Positions 1-7,931 of a stretch of DNA of 64,000 nucleotides are shown here, piece after piece. The stretch's first letter is position 1; every line of letters begins with the position of its first letter. Made by a program: the position numbers and the translations under genes. The stretch comes from Pseudorhodoferax sp. Leaf267 (lineage in GTDB: Bacteria; Pseudomonadota; Gammaproteobacteria; Burkholderiales; Burkholderiaceae_C), in the NCBI RefSeq assembly GCF_001422405.1, contig NZ_LMMV01000022.1:238628-302627 (forward strand), written 5' to 3'. Under the pieces are notes generated by a model that saw only the letters and a list, made by a program, of their open reading frames with translations, had not been told where the DNA came from and did no database searches.

Positions 1-259
1 TGGGCAGGCCTTCCAGCTCGTTCGCGAAGACCGCTTCCCACTGCGCCTTGGCTTCGTCGCGCGCAATGCAGCAGTCCACCACCGTCCAGCCGTCGCGGCC
101 GTCGACCGCGTCCCGCAGCAGCCACAGGTTGATGTGGTCCAGCGCGAACGGCAGCGCCATGCGGATCCAGCGCACGCCCGGCGCGACTTCCATCGTCGTG
201 CCCGGCGCGGGCAACTGGTCGCCAAAGGGGTAGTGCAGCTGGCTTTCGAGTGCGTTCAT
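1..259 (-). CDS. MBL-fold metallo-hydrolase, N-terminal fragment
   Basis: The first 86 codons of a minus-strand gene that runs off the left edge. The start is the ATG at 259. The visible protein begins MNALESQLHYPFGDQLP and continues with APGVRWIRMALPFALDHINL and then WTVVDCCIARDEAKAQW. This is the strand pattern that opens metallo-beta-lactamase-fold hydrolases of the type annotated beside MerR genes in Comamonadaceae. The HxHxDH metal-binding motif lies outside the window, so zinc binding and substrate class (lactone or thioester hydrolysis) cannot be confirmed. The gene diverges from the LiuR-like regulator. The 20-bp palindrome at 284-303 sits 24 nt upstream of its start, so it may share LiuR control. 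No good Shine-Dalgarno is visible. Confidence 0.7.
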   Translation of the reverse strand, partial: MNALESQLHYPFGDQLPAPGTTMEVAPGVRWIRMALPFALDHINLWLLRDAVDGRDGWTVVDCCIARDEAKAQWEAVFANELEGLP

Positions 260-283
260 GGCGGAGGGCTACCGGGTTGGTGT

Positions 284-303
284 TGACGTTTACGTAAACG
301 TCA
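284..303. promoter_or_regulatory. LiuR operator 1 (20-bp perfect palindrome)
   Basis: A perfect 20-bp palindrome with core ACGTTTACGTAAACGT, flanked by TG and CA, lies between the divergent MBL-hydrolase gene and the MerR regulator. The same 20 bp recur inside the second palindrome at 832-859. Perfect symmetry, duplication and position upstream of a LiuR-like MerR gene and its probable target make these its likely binding sites. Known LiuR boxes in proteobacteria have a similar ACGT-rich palindromic core. Binding itself is inferred. Confidence 0.8.
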
Positions 304-358
304 TCTGTAATCGCAGCCATTGTAGAAATCCGCATCCAATTCGCCTGTCACCTCCGCA

Positions 359-793
359 ATGCCCGCCAAACCCGCTCCCCCGCCCGCCGCCGCCCCAGCG
401 GCCAGCGCCTACAGCATCAGCGACCTGGCGCAGGAGTTCGACCTGACCACGCGCGCGATCCGCTTCTACGAGGACATGGGCCTGCTGCAACCGGAGCGCG
501 CCGGGCCCGGCGGCCGCATCCGTGTCTACAGCGCGCGCGACCGCACCCGCCTCAAACTCACGCTGCGCGCCAAGCGGCTGGGCCTGTCGCTGAGCGAGGC
601 GCGCGAGATCATCGACATGTACGACAGCCCGCGCGACACGGGCCCGCAACTTCAGAAGTTCCTGGCCGTGCTGGCCGCGCACCGGCAGGCGCTGGAGGAG
701 CAGCTGGCCGAGCTGCTGGCCAATCTGGATGAGGTGAAGGCGCATGAGAGAGAGGCGCGCGGCCTGCTCGCCAAGTCGCGCGCCGCGACTTGA
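359..793 (+). CDS. liuR: MerR-family regulator, LiuR-like (leucine/isovalerate catabolism)
   Basis: A 144-residue DNA-binding regulator. After an Ala/Pro-rich leader of about 17 residues comes a MerR winged helix-turn-helix (about 18-62, with TRAIRFYEDMGLL and GGRIRVYSARDRTRL) and then a long C-terminal coiled coil (about 95-130) for dimerisation. It has no cysteine or metal-binding loop, so it is not a metal sensor. That fits the short LiuR/acyl-CoA-responsive class, which represses leucine-degradation genes. The position next to a thioesterase and isovaleryl-CoA dehydrogenase, with matching palindromes on both sides of the gene, supports LiuR. The ligand is not readable from sequence. The ATG lacks a strong ribosome-binding site, and the low-complexity leader leaves some doubt about the exact start. 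Confidence 0.85.
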   Translation: MPAKPAPPPAAAPAASAYSISDLAQEFDLTTRAIRFYEDMGLLQPERAGPGGRIRVYSARDRTRLKLTLRAKRLGLSLSEAREIIDMYDSPRDTGPQLQKFLAVLAAHRQALEEQLAELLANLDEVKAHEREARGLLAKSRAAT

Positions 794-831
794 GGGTTCG
801 CGCCCCTTCCCGCGGGCCACGCGCTTCGCTA

Positions 832-859
832 TGATTGACGTTTACGTAAACGTCAATCA
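832..859. promoter_or_regulatory. LiuR operator 2 (28-bp perfect palindrome) overlapping the thioesterase/liuA promoter
   Basis: A perfect 28-bp palindrome contains the complete 20-bp core of operator 1 and extends it by TGAT/ATCA arms. It ends only 6 nt before the ATG at 866. A -10-like TATGAT at 830-835 overlaps its left edge, which would put the transcription start inside the palindrome. Bound regulator would then block the promoter or initiation, a repressor-type arrangement. Confidence 0.8.
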
Positions 860-865
860 ATTTCC

Positions 866-1318
866 ATGGCCCACGACTCCGATGCGATCGCGCCGTCTGC
901 GCTGTTCCAGCGCGTGCAGACCAGCCTGGAGCGCCAGGGCATGATGCGCCACCTGGGCGCGCGGCTGCTGCGCGTGGAGCCAGGGCTGTGCGAGATCGCG
1001 CTGCCGTTCTCCGACCGCGTGACCCAGCAGCAGGGCAGCTTCCACGGTGGCGCCATGGGCGCACTGGCCGACATCGCGGGCGGCTATGCCGCGCTGACGG
1101 TGGTGCCCGCAGGCATGGAAGTCGTGACCGTGGAGTACAAGATCAACTTTCTCGCGGCCCGTCAGGGCGGCGAGCTGCGCGCCACGGGCCGCGTCGTGCG
1201 TGCCGGCCAGCGCGTCATCGTCACCACGGCCGAGGTGCTGCACCTGGCCGAAGACGGCCGCGAGACCGCCTGCGCCGTGTCGCAGCAGACCCTGGCGCCG
1301 GTGCCGATGCAGTACTGA
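866..1318 (+). CDS. PaaI-family hotdog thioesterase
   Basis: A 150-residue cytosolic acyl-CoA thioesterase of the PaaI/YdiI hotdog type. The signature FHGGAMGALADIAGGYAAL (His60-Gly-Gly, acidic Asp69) is the family's substrate-binding and catalytic helix start, and VTVEYKINFLAA forms the following strand. It is the first gene after LiuR operator 2, 33 nt upstream of the isovaleryl-CoA dehydrogenase gene. It may therefore release CoA from branched or stalled acyl-CoA intermediates of leucine breakdown. Length is typical for the family. Exact substrate is inference. Confidence 0.85.
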   Translation: MAHDSDAIAPSALFQRVQTSLERQGMMRHLGARLLRVEPGLCEIALPFSDRVTQQQGSFHGGAMGALADIAGGYAALTVVPAGMEVVTVEYKINFLAARQGGELRATGRVVRAGQRVIVTTAEVLHLAEDGRETACAVSQQTLAPVPMQY

Positions 1319-1351
1319 CCGTCGCTTTTGCAACACCTTCGAGGAGACAAC

Positions 1352-2530
1352 ATGAACCTGCCCGGACTCAACTTCCAACTCGGCGAAGACGTGGACGCGC
1401 TGCGCGAGGCCGTGCATGCCTTCGCGCAGGCCGAGATCGCCCCGCGCGCGGCCGAGATCGACCGCAGCGACCAGTTCCCCATGGACCTGTGGCGCAAGAT
1501 GGGCGACCTGGGCGTGCTGGGCATCACGGCGCCCGAGGCCTATGGCGGCGCCAACATGGGCTACCTGGCCCACATGATCGCGATGGAGGAAATCAGCCGC
1601 GCCAGCGCTTCGGTCGGCCTGTCGTACGGCGCGCACAGCAACCTGTGCGTGAACCAGCTCAAGCGCAACGGCAACGATGCCCAGCGCCAGAAGTACCTGC
1701 CCAAGCTGATCAGCGGCGAGCATGTGGGCGCGCTGGCCATGAGCGAGCCCGGTGCCGGCAGCGACGTGATCTCCATGAAACTCAAGGCCGAGGACAAGGG
1801 CGGCTACTACCTGCTCAACGGCAGCAAGATGTGGATCACCAACGGCCCGGACGCCGACACGCTGGTCGTCTACGCCAAGACCGAGCCCGAGATGGGCGCG
1901 CGCGGCGTCACCGCCTTCATCGTCGAGAAGGGCATGCCAGGCTTTTCCATCGCGCAAAAGCTCGACAAGCTGGGCATGCGCGGCAGCCACACCGGCGAGC
2001 TCGTGTTCCAGGACGTCGAGGTGCCGGCCGAGAACGTGCTGGGTGCGTTGAACGGCGGCGCCAAGGTGCTCATGAGCGGGCTGGACTACGAGCGCGCCGT
2101 GCTGACCGGCGGGCCGCTGGGCATCATGCAGAGCGTGATGGACAACGTCGTCCCCTACATCCATGACCGCAAGCAGTTCGGCCAGAGCATCGGCGAGTTC
2201 CAGCTGATCCAGGGCAAGGTGGCCGACATGTACACCGTGCTGCAGGCCGGCCGCAGCTTCGCCTACACCGTGGCCAAGAACCTGGACCTGCTGGGCAGCG
2301 AGCACGTGCGCCAAGTGCGAAAAGACTGCGCCAGCGTGATCCTGTGGACCGCCGAGAAGGCCACCTGGATGGCCGGCGAGGGCGTGCAAATCTTCGGCGG
2401 CAACGGCTACATCAACGAATACCCGCTGGGCCGGCTCTGGCGCGATGCCAAGCTCTACGAGATCGGCGCCGGCACCTCGGAGATCCGCCGCATGCTGATC
2501 GGCCGCGAGCTCTTCGCAGAGACCATGTAG
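1352..2530 (+). CDS. liuA: Isovaleryl-CoA dehydrogenase
   Basis: A 392-residue FAD acyl-CoA dehydrogenase that oxidises isovaleryl-CoA to 3-methylcrotonyl-CoA in leucine degradation. The usual three-part fold is evident: N-terminal helices, a beta domain with [16 protein letters not shown] and [19 protein letters not shown], and a C-terminal bundle ending with [19 protein letters not shown]. The catalytic base of isovaleryl-CoA dehydrogenase lies on an internal helix rather than near the C-terminus. The matching motif LDYERAVL is present, with Glu247. The start at 1352 is chosen because GAGGAGA (1341-1347) sits just upstream; an in-frame TTG at 1328 is not needed. It follows the LiuR-controlled thioesterase and is the first committed liu enzyme here. 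Confidence 0.95.
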   Translation: MNLPGLNFQLGEDVDALREAVHAFAQAEIAPRAAEIDRSDQFPMDLWRKMGDLGVLGITAPEAYGGANMGYLAHMIAMEEISRASASVGLSYGAHSNLCVNQLKRNGNDAQRQKYLPKLISGEHVGALAMSEPGAGSDVISMKLKAEDKGGYYLLNGSKMWITNGPDADTLVVYAKTEPEMGARGVTAFIVEKGMPGFSIAQKLDKLGMRGSHTGELVFQDVEVPAENVLGALNGGAKVLMSGLDYERAVLTGGPLGIMQSVMDNVVPYIHDRKQFGQSIGEFQLIQGKVADMYTVLQAGRSFAYTVAKNLDLLGSEHVRQVRKDCASVILWTAEKATWMAGEGVQIFGGNGYINEYPLGRLWRDAKLYEIGAGTSEIRRMLIGRELFAETM

Positions 2531-2536
2531 GCCGCC

Positions 2537-2562
2537 GGGGCCACGCCGAGCAGCGTGGCCCC
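2537..2562 (+). other. Intercistronic hairpin (10-bp perfect stem, 6-nt loop)
   Basis: GGGGCCACGC and GCGTGGCCCC form a perfect 10-bp stem with a CGAGCA loop 6 nt after the liuA stop. No U-tract follows, so it is not a standard intrinsic terminator. It may stabilise the upstream mRNA or attenuate transcription before the carbonic anhydrase gene. Confidence 0.6.
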
Positions 2563-2634
2563 GTGCGTGTGAAAATTGTTGCGCCGCAGCAGGCTTCCCC
2601 CTCCTCACCGCTGCGCCACGGAAAGAGAACGCCG

Positions 2635-3327
2635 ATGACTTCCTCACTGCAAAACCTGCTCGACAACAACCGCGCCTGGGCTGCCCAGATGGAGAAGGAC
2701 CGCCCCGGCTTCTTCACCAGCCTGCTCAAGCAGCAGACGCCGCGCTACATGTGGATCGGCTGCGCCGACAGCCGCGTGCCGGCCAACGAGATCACCGGGC
2801 TGGACCCGGGCGAGGTCTTCGTGCACCGCAACGTGGCCAACGTGGTCGTGCATTCGGACCTCAACGCGCTCTCCACCATCCAGTTCGCCGTCGAGCACCT
2901 GCGCGTGGAGCACATCATGGTCACGGGCCACTACGGCTGTGCCGGCGTGCGCGCCGCGCTGCTGGGCCAGCGCGTGGGCCTGGCCGACAACTGGCTGGCC
3001 CACATCGCCGACCTGCGCATGCGGCACCGCAAGCGCATCGACCACCTGCCGACCGAGCAGGCGCGGCACGACGTGCTGTGCGAGATCAACGTGATCGAGC
3101 AGGTCGGGAACGTGGCCCAGTCCACCGTCGTGCGCGATGCCTGGGCGCGCGGCCAGCAGCTCACCATCCACGGCTGGTGCTACGGCCTGAAGGACGGCCT
3201 GGTCAACGACCTCCAGGTCAGCATCGACCGGTCCGAGATGCTGCTCGACACCTTCCGCGCCGCCATCAAGCGCTACCCGCGCGCGGATGGCGGCCAGCCG
3301 CCGCAGCCCGAAGAAGACGACGAATAA
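2635..3327 (+). CDS. can: Beta-class carbonic anhydrase
   Basis: A 230-residue enzyme interconverting CO2 and bicarbonate. All zinc and catalytic residues of the beta class are present: Cys43, Asp45 and Arg47 in GCADSRVPA, then His99 and Cys102 in TGHYGCAGV. This is almost the same numbering as E. coli Can. The acidic C-terminal tail (QPEEDDE) is a minor peculiarity. It lies between isovaleryl-CoA dehydrogenase and a thiolase. A likely local role is bicarbonate supply for biotin-dependent methylcrotonyl-CoA carboxylase, encoded about 20 kb away; that link is inference. Start at 2635 gives the standard N-terminus, and the upstream open frame is read-through from liuA. Confidence 0.93.
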   Translation: MTSSLQNLLDNNRAWAAQMEKDRPGFFTSLLKQQTPRYMWIGCADSRVPANEITGLDPGEVFVHRNVANVVVHSDLNALSTIQFAVEHLRVEHIMVTGHYGCAGVRAALLGQRVGLADNWLAHIADLRMRHRKRIDHLPTEQARHDVLCEINVIEQVGNVAQSTVVRDAWARGQQLTIHGWCYGLKDGLVNDLQVSIDRSEMLLDTFRAAIKRYPRADGGQPPQPEEDDE

Positions 3328-3363
3328 GCCCGTTCCGACCCACCCACCTTTGAAGGAGACGAC

Positions 3364-4557
3364 ATGAGCACCGCAACCCAAGACCCCATCGTGATCCTCG
3401 GCGCCGCGCGCACGCCCATGGGCGGCTTCCAAGGCGACTTCGTCTCGCTGGCCGCGCACGACCTGGGCGGCGTGGCGATCCAGGCCGCCGTCGAGCGCGC
3501 CGGCATCTCGCCCGACGCCGTGGGGGAGGTGCTGTTCGGCAACTGCCTGATGGCCGGCCAGGGCCAGGCCCCGGCGCGCCAGGCTGCCTTCAAGGGCGGG
3601 CTGCCCAAGGGCGCGGGTGCGGTCACCTTGTCCAAGATGTGCGGCTCGGGCATGAAGGCCGCCATGCTGGCGCACGACATGCTGCTGGCCGGCACGCACG
3701 AGGTGATGGTGGCCGGCGGCATGGAGAGCATGACCAACGCGCCGCACCTGCTGATGAAGGGCCGCAGCGGCATCCGCATTGGCCACGACCGCGTGATGGA
3801 CCACATGATGCTGGACGGCCTGGAGGACGCTTACGAGCCCGGCCGCTCCATGGGCACCTTCGGCGAGGATTGCGCTGCCAAGTACGGCTTCACGCGCGAG
3901 GAGCAGGACAAGTTCGCCATCGCCAGCGTGCAGCGCGCCCAGGCCGCCACGCAGTCCGGCGCGTTCGCCAAGGAGATCGCGCCAGTCACCGTCAAGGGTC
4001 GCAACGGCGAGACCATCGTCAGCGTGGACGAGGGCCCGGGCAAGATCAAGCTCGACAAGATCCCCGCGCTCAAGCCCGCGTTCAAGAAGGACGGCACCAT
4101 CACCGCCGCGTCCAGCTCTTCCATCAACGACGGCGCGGCCGCGCTGGTGATGGCGCGTGAGTCCACGGCCAAGCGCCTGGGGAGCCAGCCCATCGCGCGC
4201 ATCGTGGGCCACACCACGCACGCGCAGGAACCCAACTGGTTCGCCACCGCCCCGGTCGGCGCCGTGCAGAAGCTGTTGGCCAAGACCGGCTGGAGCGTGG
4301 CCGACGTCGACCTGTGGGAGGTCAACGAAGCCTTCGCCGTCGTGCCCATGGCGCTGATGACCGAGCTCGGCCTGTCGCACGACATCGTCAACGTCAACGG
4401 CGGCGCCTGCGCGCTGGGCCACCCGATCGGCGCCAGCGGCGCGCGCATCATGGTCACGCTGATCCATGCACTGCAGGCGCGCGGCAAGAAGCGCGGCATC
4501 GCCACGCTGTGCATCGGCGGGGGCGAGGCGACGGCGCTGGCACTGGAACTGGTCTGA
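3364..4557 (+). CDS. Acetyl-CoA C-acetyltransferase (thiolase)
   Basis: A 397-residue degradative-type thiolase that can cleave acetoacetyl-CoA with CoA into two acetyl-CoA, or run in reverse. The nucleophile is Cys93 in LSKMCGSGMKAA. The other active-site elements are NEAFAV, His353 in NGGACALGHPIGASGAR and Cys383 in TLCIGGGEA. Length matches AtoB/PhaA homologues. A strong ribosome-binding site (GAAGGAGA) precedes the ATG. At the end of the first liu gene group it would consume the acetoacetyl unit that leucine breakdown produces. PHA synthesis (PhaA) is another possible use, but no phaB or phaC is nearby. Confidence 0.92.
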   Translation: MSTATQDPIVILGAARTPMGGFQGDFVSLAAHDLGGVAIQAAVERAGISPDAVGEVLFGNCLMAGQGQAPARQAAFKGGLPKGAGAVTLSKMCGSGMKAAMLAHDMLLAGTHEVMVAGGMESMTNAPHLLMKGRSGIRIGHDRVMDHMMLDGLEDAYEPGRSMGTFGEDCAAKYGFTREEQDKFAIASVQRAQAATQSGAFAKEIAPVTVKGRNGETIVSVDEGPGKIKLDKIPALKPAFKKDGTITAASSSSINDGAAALVMARESTAKRLGSQPIARIVGHTTHAQEPNWFATAPVGAVQKLLAKTGWSVADVDLWEVNEAFAVVPMALMTELGLSHDIVNVNGGACALGHPIGASGARIMVTLIHALQARGKKRGIATLCIGGGEATALALELV

Positions 4558-4565
4558 GGCCTGCC

Positions 4566-5156
4566 ATGGCCAGGCCGCAGCCTCAGCCGCGGTTCACCGC
4601 GGAGGAATACCTGGACTGGGAGCAGGCCCAGCCCGAGCGCCACGAGTACATCGACGGCGAGGTCTTCGGCATGGCAGGTGGCGAAGACCGCAATGCCACC
4701 GTGGCGGGCAACCTGTACATCGCCTTGCGCCAGCATCTGCGTGGCGGCCCGTGCCACGCCTACATGAGCGACGTGCGCCTGCATGTCGCCACCGCCAACG
4801 CCTACTTCTATCCCGACCTGATGGTCACCTGGGACCCGGCCGACGAAGCCAACCGCTTGTCCAAATCTGCGCCACTGCTGCTCGTCGAAGTGCTGTCCCC
4901 CAGCACCGCAGCCTACGACCGCGGCGACAAGTTCGCCCACTACCGCCGCATCGCCAGCCTGGAGGAATTCGTGCTGGTCGACATCGACCGCCGCGCCACC
5001 GACGTCTACCGCAAGGGCGCGGACGGCCTGTGGGTGCTGCACCCGTTCAGCGGCGACCAAGCCGTGGCCCTGGCGAGCGTGGCGCTGACGCTGCCCGCCG
5101 CCGACCTGTTCGCAGACCTGGAGGGCGACACGCCCAACCACAAGGAGACCCTCTGA
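4566..5156 (+). CDS. Uma2-family (DUF820) PD-(D/E)XK nuclease-like protein
   Basis: A 196-residue protein of the Uma2 family, a restriction-endonuclease-like fold common in cyanobacteria and scattered in proteobacteria. It opens with FTAEEYLDWEQAQPERHEYIDGEV, the usual Uma2 start. The putative active-site pieces follow as YFYPDLMVTWDP (Asp) and LLLVEVLSPSTAAYDRGDK (Glu, then Lys), so catalysis looks possible. The physiological role of the family is unknown. It starts 8 nt after the thiolase stop, and its stop TGA shares one base with the next ATG, so it is translated within the same operon. Confidence 0.85.
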   Translation: MARPQPQPRFTAEEYLDWEQAQPERHEYIDGEVFGMAGGEDRNATVAGNLYIALRQHLRGGPCHAYMSDVRLHVATANAYFYPDLMVTWDPADEANRLSKSAPLLLVEVLSPSTAAYDRGDKFAHYRRIASLEEFVLVDIDRRATDVYRKGADGLWVLHPFSGDQAVALASVALTLPAADLFADLEGDTPNHKETL

Positions 5157-5827
5157 TGTCCACCATCCTCATCATCGGCGCCTCGCGCGGCATCGGCCTT
5201 GAATTCGTGCGCCAGTACCGCGAGGCCGGCGAGCGCGTGATCGCCACGGCGCGCGACGACGAGGGCCTGGCGCGTCTGAAGACGCTAGGCGCCATCCCGC
5301 TGCGCATCGACGTGGCCGACCCGGGCAGCCTGAGCGGCCTGGCCTGGCAGCTGGACGGCGAGAAGATCGACCTGGCGCTGTACGTGGCCGGCGTCTATGC
5401 CACGGCCGACGCGCGCACGCCACCCACGCAGGAAGACTTCGACCGCGTCATGCACACCAACGTGCTGGGCGCGATGCAGGTCATCCCGCAGGTCGCGCCG
5501 CTGGTCGAGCCGCAGCCGCGCGGCCGCTTCGCGTTCATCACCAGCGCCATGGGCCGCATCGATGGCGTGGAGTCCAGCTACGCCTGGGCCTACCGCGTGA
5601 GCAAGGCCGCGCTGAACATGGTGGTGGCCACGGCGCAGCACGACTACCCGCAGGCCGTCATGGTCGCCATCTCGCCGGGTTGGGTGCAAACCGACATGGG
5701 CGGGGCCGACGCCACGTTGACCCCCGAGACCAGCGTCACCGCCATGCGCGCCGCGCTGGAGGCGCTGACGCCGCAGCAGCGCGGCGCGTTCCTCGACTAC
5801 GACGGCACGCCCTTCAAGACCTGGTGA
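5156..5827 (+). CDS. Short-chain dehydrogenase/reductase
   Basis: A 223-residue NAD(P)-dependent oxidoreductase of the classical SDR type. The cofactor motif is IIGASRGIGLEFVRQYREAG at the N-terminus, Ser130 lies in FITSAMGRI, and the catalytic YxxxK is Tyr146-Lys150 in YRVSKAALN. The following ISPGWVQTDMGG is the usual SDR loop after the active site. The substrate is not deducible. It resembles small C-factor-like SDRs. The ATG overlaps the stop of the Uma2-like gene by one base and the next gene begins 7 nt downstream. Confidence 0.9.
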   Translation: MSTILIIGASRGIGLEFVRQYREAGERVIATARDDEGLARLKTLGAIPLRIDVADPGSLSGLAWQLDGEKIDLALYVAGVYATADARTPPTQEDFDRVMHTNVLGAMQVIPQVAPLVEPQPRGRFAFITSAMGRIDGVESSYAWAYRVSKAALNMVVATAQHDYPQAVMVAISPGWVQTDMGGADATLTPETSVTAMRAALEALTPQQRGAFLDYDGTPFKTW

Positions 5828-5834
5828 GCGCCGC

Positions 5835-6464
5835 ATGATCGAAACCCTGGCGCAGCTGCGCGGCCTGTACGCCGCCCCCGGCGAGCGGGCGCTGCGCAAG
5901 CAACTGACGCGGCTCGACCCGCATGCGCGCCGCTTCATCGCCCTGTCGCCCTTCTGCGTCGTCGCCACCGGCGGTGTGCACGGCGGCCTGCTCGACGCCT
6001 CGCCGCGCGGCGGCGCGCCCGGCTTCGTGAAGGTGGCCGACGAGCGCATGCTGCTGCTGCCCGACGCGGGTGGCAACAACCGGCTCGACACGCTGGAGAA
6101 CCTGCTGGCCGACCCGCGCCTGGCGCTGATCTTCCTGATCCCGAATGTGGAAGAGACCCTGCGCGTGAACGGCCGCGCGCGCCTGCGCGACGAGCCCGCG
6201 TTCACGGAGCGCTTCGACCAGGAACGCCAGCGCCCCAAGCTCGTCATCGAGGTCGCCGTGCAGGAGGTCTACCTGCACTGCGCCAAAGCCTTCATGCGCT
6301 CGCAGCTCTGGCAGCCGTCCACCTGGCCCGCACGCGAGGTGCTGCCCAGCATGAACCAGATGATCCACGACCAGACCGATGCCGGCCCGGTGACCGAGTC
6401 CGCCCAGGCCATGCGCGCGCGCTATGAGTCGCAGTTGGCAGCCGAGCGGCTGCCTTCCGCCTGA
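5835..6464 (+). CDS. FMN-dependent PPOX-type flavoprotein (MSMEG_1061-like)
   Basis: A 209-residue split-barrel flavoprotein related to pyridoxamine-phosphate oxidase. Recognisable elements are the N-terminal helix with LDPHARRFIALSPFCVVAT, the strand LLDASPRGGAPGFVKVADE, and NNRLDTLENLLADPRLALIF, where NNR...D is the FMN-phosphate-binding region of this subfamily. Substrate unknown. Some relatives bind F420 rather than FMN, but this subfamily in betaproteobacteria is assumed to use FMN. Spacing to the SDR gene (7 nt) suggests co-transcription, and the two could form an oxidoreductase pair, though nothing in the sequence proves this. Confidence 0.82.
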   Translation: MIETLAQLRGLYAAPGERALRKQLTRLDPHARRFIALSPFCVVATGGVHGGLLDASPRGGAPGFVKVADERMLLLPDAGGNNRLDTLENLLADPRLALIFLIPNVEETLRVNGRARLRDEPAFTERFDQERQRPKLVIEVAVQEVYLHCAKAFMRSQLWQPSTWPAREVLPSMNQMIHDQTDAGPVTESAQAMRARYESQLAAERLPSA

Positions 6465-6507
6465 ACTACTTCCCAAAGCCACCACCACAACAACAGGAGA
6501 CACCACC

Positions 6508-7770
6508 ATGCACCGCCTCGCCCCTCTGCGCGCCGCCTTCGGGCGCGCGCTGCTCGCCGGCCTGCTGCTCGCCGCCGGCAGCCCGCACGCGCTAGCCCAG
6601 CCGCGCGACGAGGCGCTGTTCCAGGCGGCCACGGACGAGCGGCCCGCGCTCGTCAAGACGCTGGAGCAACTCGTCAACATCGAGACCGGCACCGGCGACG
6701 CCGAAGGCATGGCGGAGGCCGGGCGGTTCCTGGAGCAACAACTGCAGGCCCACGGCCTCACCGTCACGCGCCACAAGGCGGCAGGCCTGGCCATTGGCGA
6801 CAACCTGGTCGCCAGCATGAAGGGCCGCGGCGGCAAGAACCTGTTGCTGATGGCGCACATGGACACCGTCTACCCGCGCGGCATGCTGGCCAAGGCGCCG
6901 TTCCGCGTCGAGGGCGACAAGGCCTTCGGCCCCGGCATCGCCGACGACAAGGGCGGCGTGGCCGTCATCCTGCACACGCTCAAGCTGCTGAAGGCGCGCA
7001 ACTTCCAGGACTTCGGCACGCTCACCGTGCTGTTCAACACCGACGAAGAGAAGGGCTCGCTGGGCTCACGCGACCTGATCCAGGCCGAGGCGGCCAAGGC
7101 CGACGTCGTGCTGTCGTACGAGCCCACGGCGGCCGGCAAGGAGAGCTTTGCGCTGGGCACCTCCGGCATCGCCTACGTGATCGCCAACATCAAGGGCAAG
7201 GCCTCGCACGCCGGTGCTGCGCCCGAGCTGGGCGTGAACGCGCTGGTCGAGGCCGCCGACCTGGTGCGCCGCACGCTGGACCTGGACGACAAGGCGCGCG
7301 GCCTGCGCTTCAACTGGACCATCGCCAAGGCCGGCGCCGTCAACAACGTGATCCCCGACAGCGCCACGCTGAACGCCGACATGCGCTATGTGCGCAATGC
7401 CGACTTCGATGCCACCGTCGCCACGCTGAAGGAGCGCGCACAGCAGAAGAAGCTGCCGGCTGCCGAGGTGGACATCGTCGTCAACAGAGGCCGTCCGGCG
7501 TTCGACGCGGGCCCGGCCGGCAAGCTGCTGGTCGACAAGGCCGTGGCCATCTACAAGGAGGCCGGGGCCGACATCGGCGTGACCGAGCGCACCGGCGGCG
7601 GCACGGACGCGGCCTATGCCGCGCTGTCCGGCAAGCCCGTGATCGAGAGCATGGGCCTGCCCGGCTTCGGCTACCACAGCAACGACGCCGAGTACGTGGA
7701 CATCGGCGCCGTGCCGCGCCGGCTCTACCTGTCTGTGCGCATGGTCATGGACCTGGCGCGGGGCCGCTGA
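6508..7770 (+). CDS. Exported M20-family glutamate carboxypeptidase
   Basis: A 420-residue zinc peptidase similar to carboxypeptidase G2 (folate-hydrolysing, releases C-terminal glutamate). A Sec signal peptide covers about residues 1-30, ending ALA before Gln31. Metal-ligand motifs run in order: AHMDTVYPRG, GPGIADDKGGVAVIL, NTDEEKGSLGS with the catalytic Glu pair, and GFGYHSNDAEYV. The dimerisation domain lies between about 190 and 300 (GKASHAGAAPELGVNALVEA). The ATG at 6508 has AGGAGA 8 nt upstream. It probably acts in the periplasm on glutamyl peptides or folate-like compounds. It stands apart (43 nt) from the preceding gene. Confidence 0.9.
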   Translation: MHRLAPLRAAFGRALLAGLLLAAGSPHALAQPRDEALFQAATDERPALVKTLEQLVNIETGTGDAEGMAEAGRFLEQQLQAHGLTVTRHKAAGLAIGDNLVASMKGRGGKNLLLMAHMDTVYPRGMLAKAPFRVEGDKAFGPGIADDKGGVAVILHTLKLLKARNFQDFGTLTVLFNTDEEKGSLGSRDLIQAEAAKADVVLSYEPTAAGKESFALGTSGIAYVIANIKGKASHAGAAPELGVNALVEAADLVRRTLDLDDKARGLRFNWTIAKAGAVNNVIPDSATLNADMRYVRNADFDATVATLKERAQQKKLPAAEVDIVVNRGRPAFDAGPAGKLLVDKAVAIYKEAGADIGVTERTGGGTDAAYAALSGKPVIESMGLPGFGYHSNDAEYVDIGAVPRRLYLSVRMVMDLARGR

Positions 7771-7931
7771 CGCGGTTGGGGCGGCGCTGCAGCGCGCGCC
7801 GACATCACCGGCGGTCTGACGAACGCGCCTGGCCGAACGATGGCGCATGTCTGGCAGGCCTGCAGCAACCCGCAGATACCATCAATGCACAGGCGCCACG
7901 CATGGCGCCACCCCACCGGAGACGATCCCCC

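Noticed and set aside
857-2647. A 596-codon minus-strand frame over liuA
   Set aside because: It is a composition artefact opposite a well-supported acyl-CoA dehydrogenase; no motifs and no start context.
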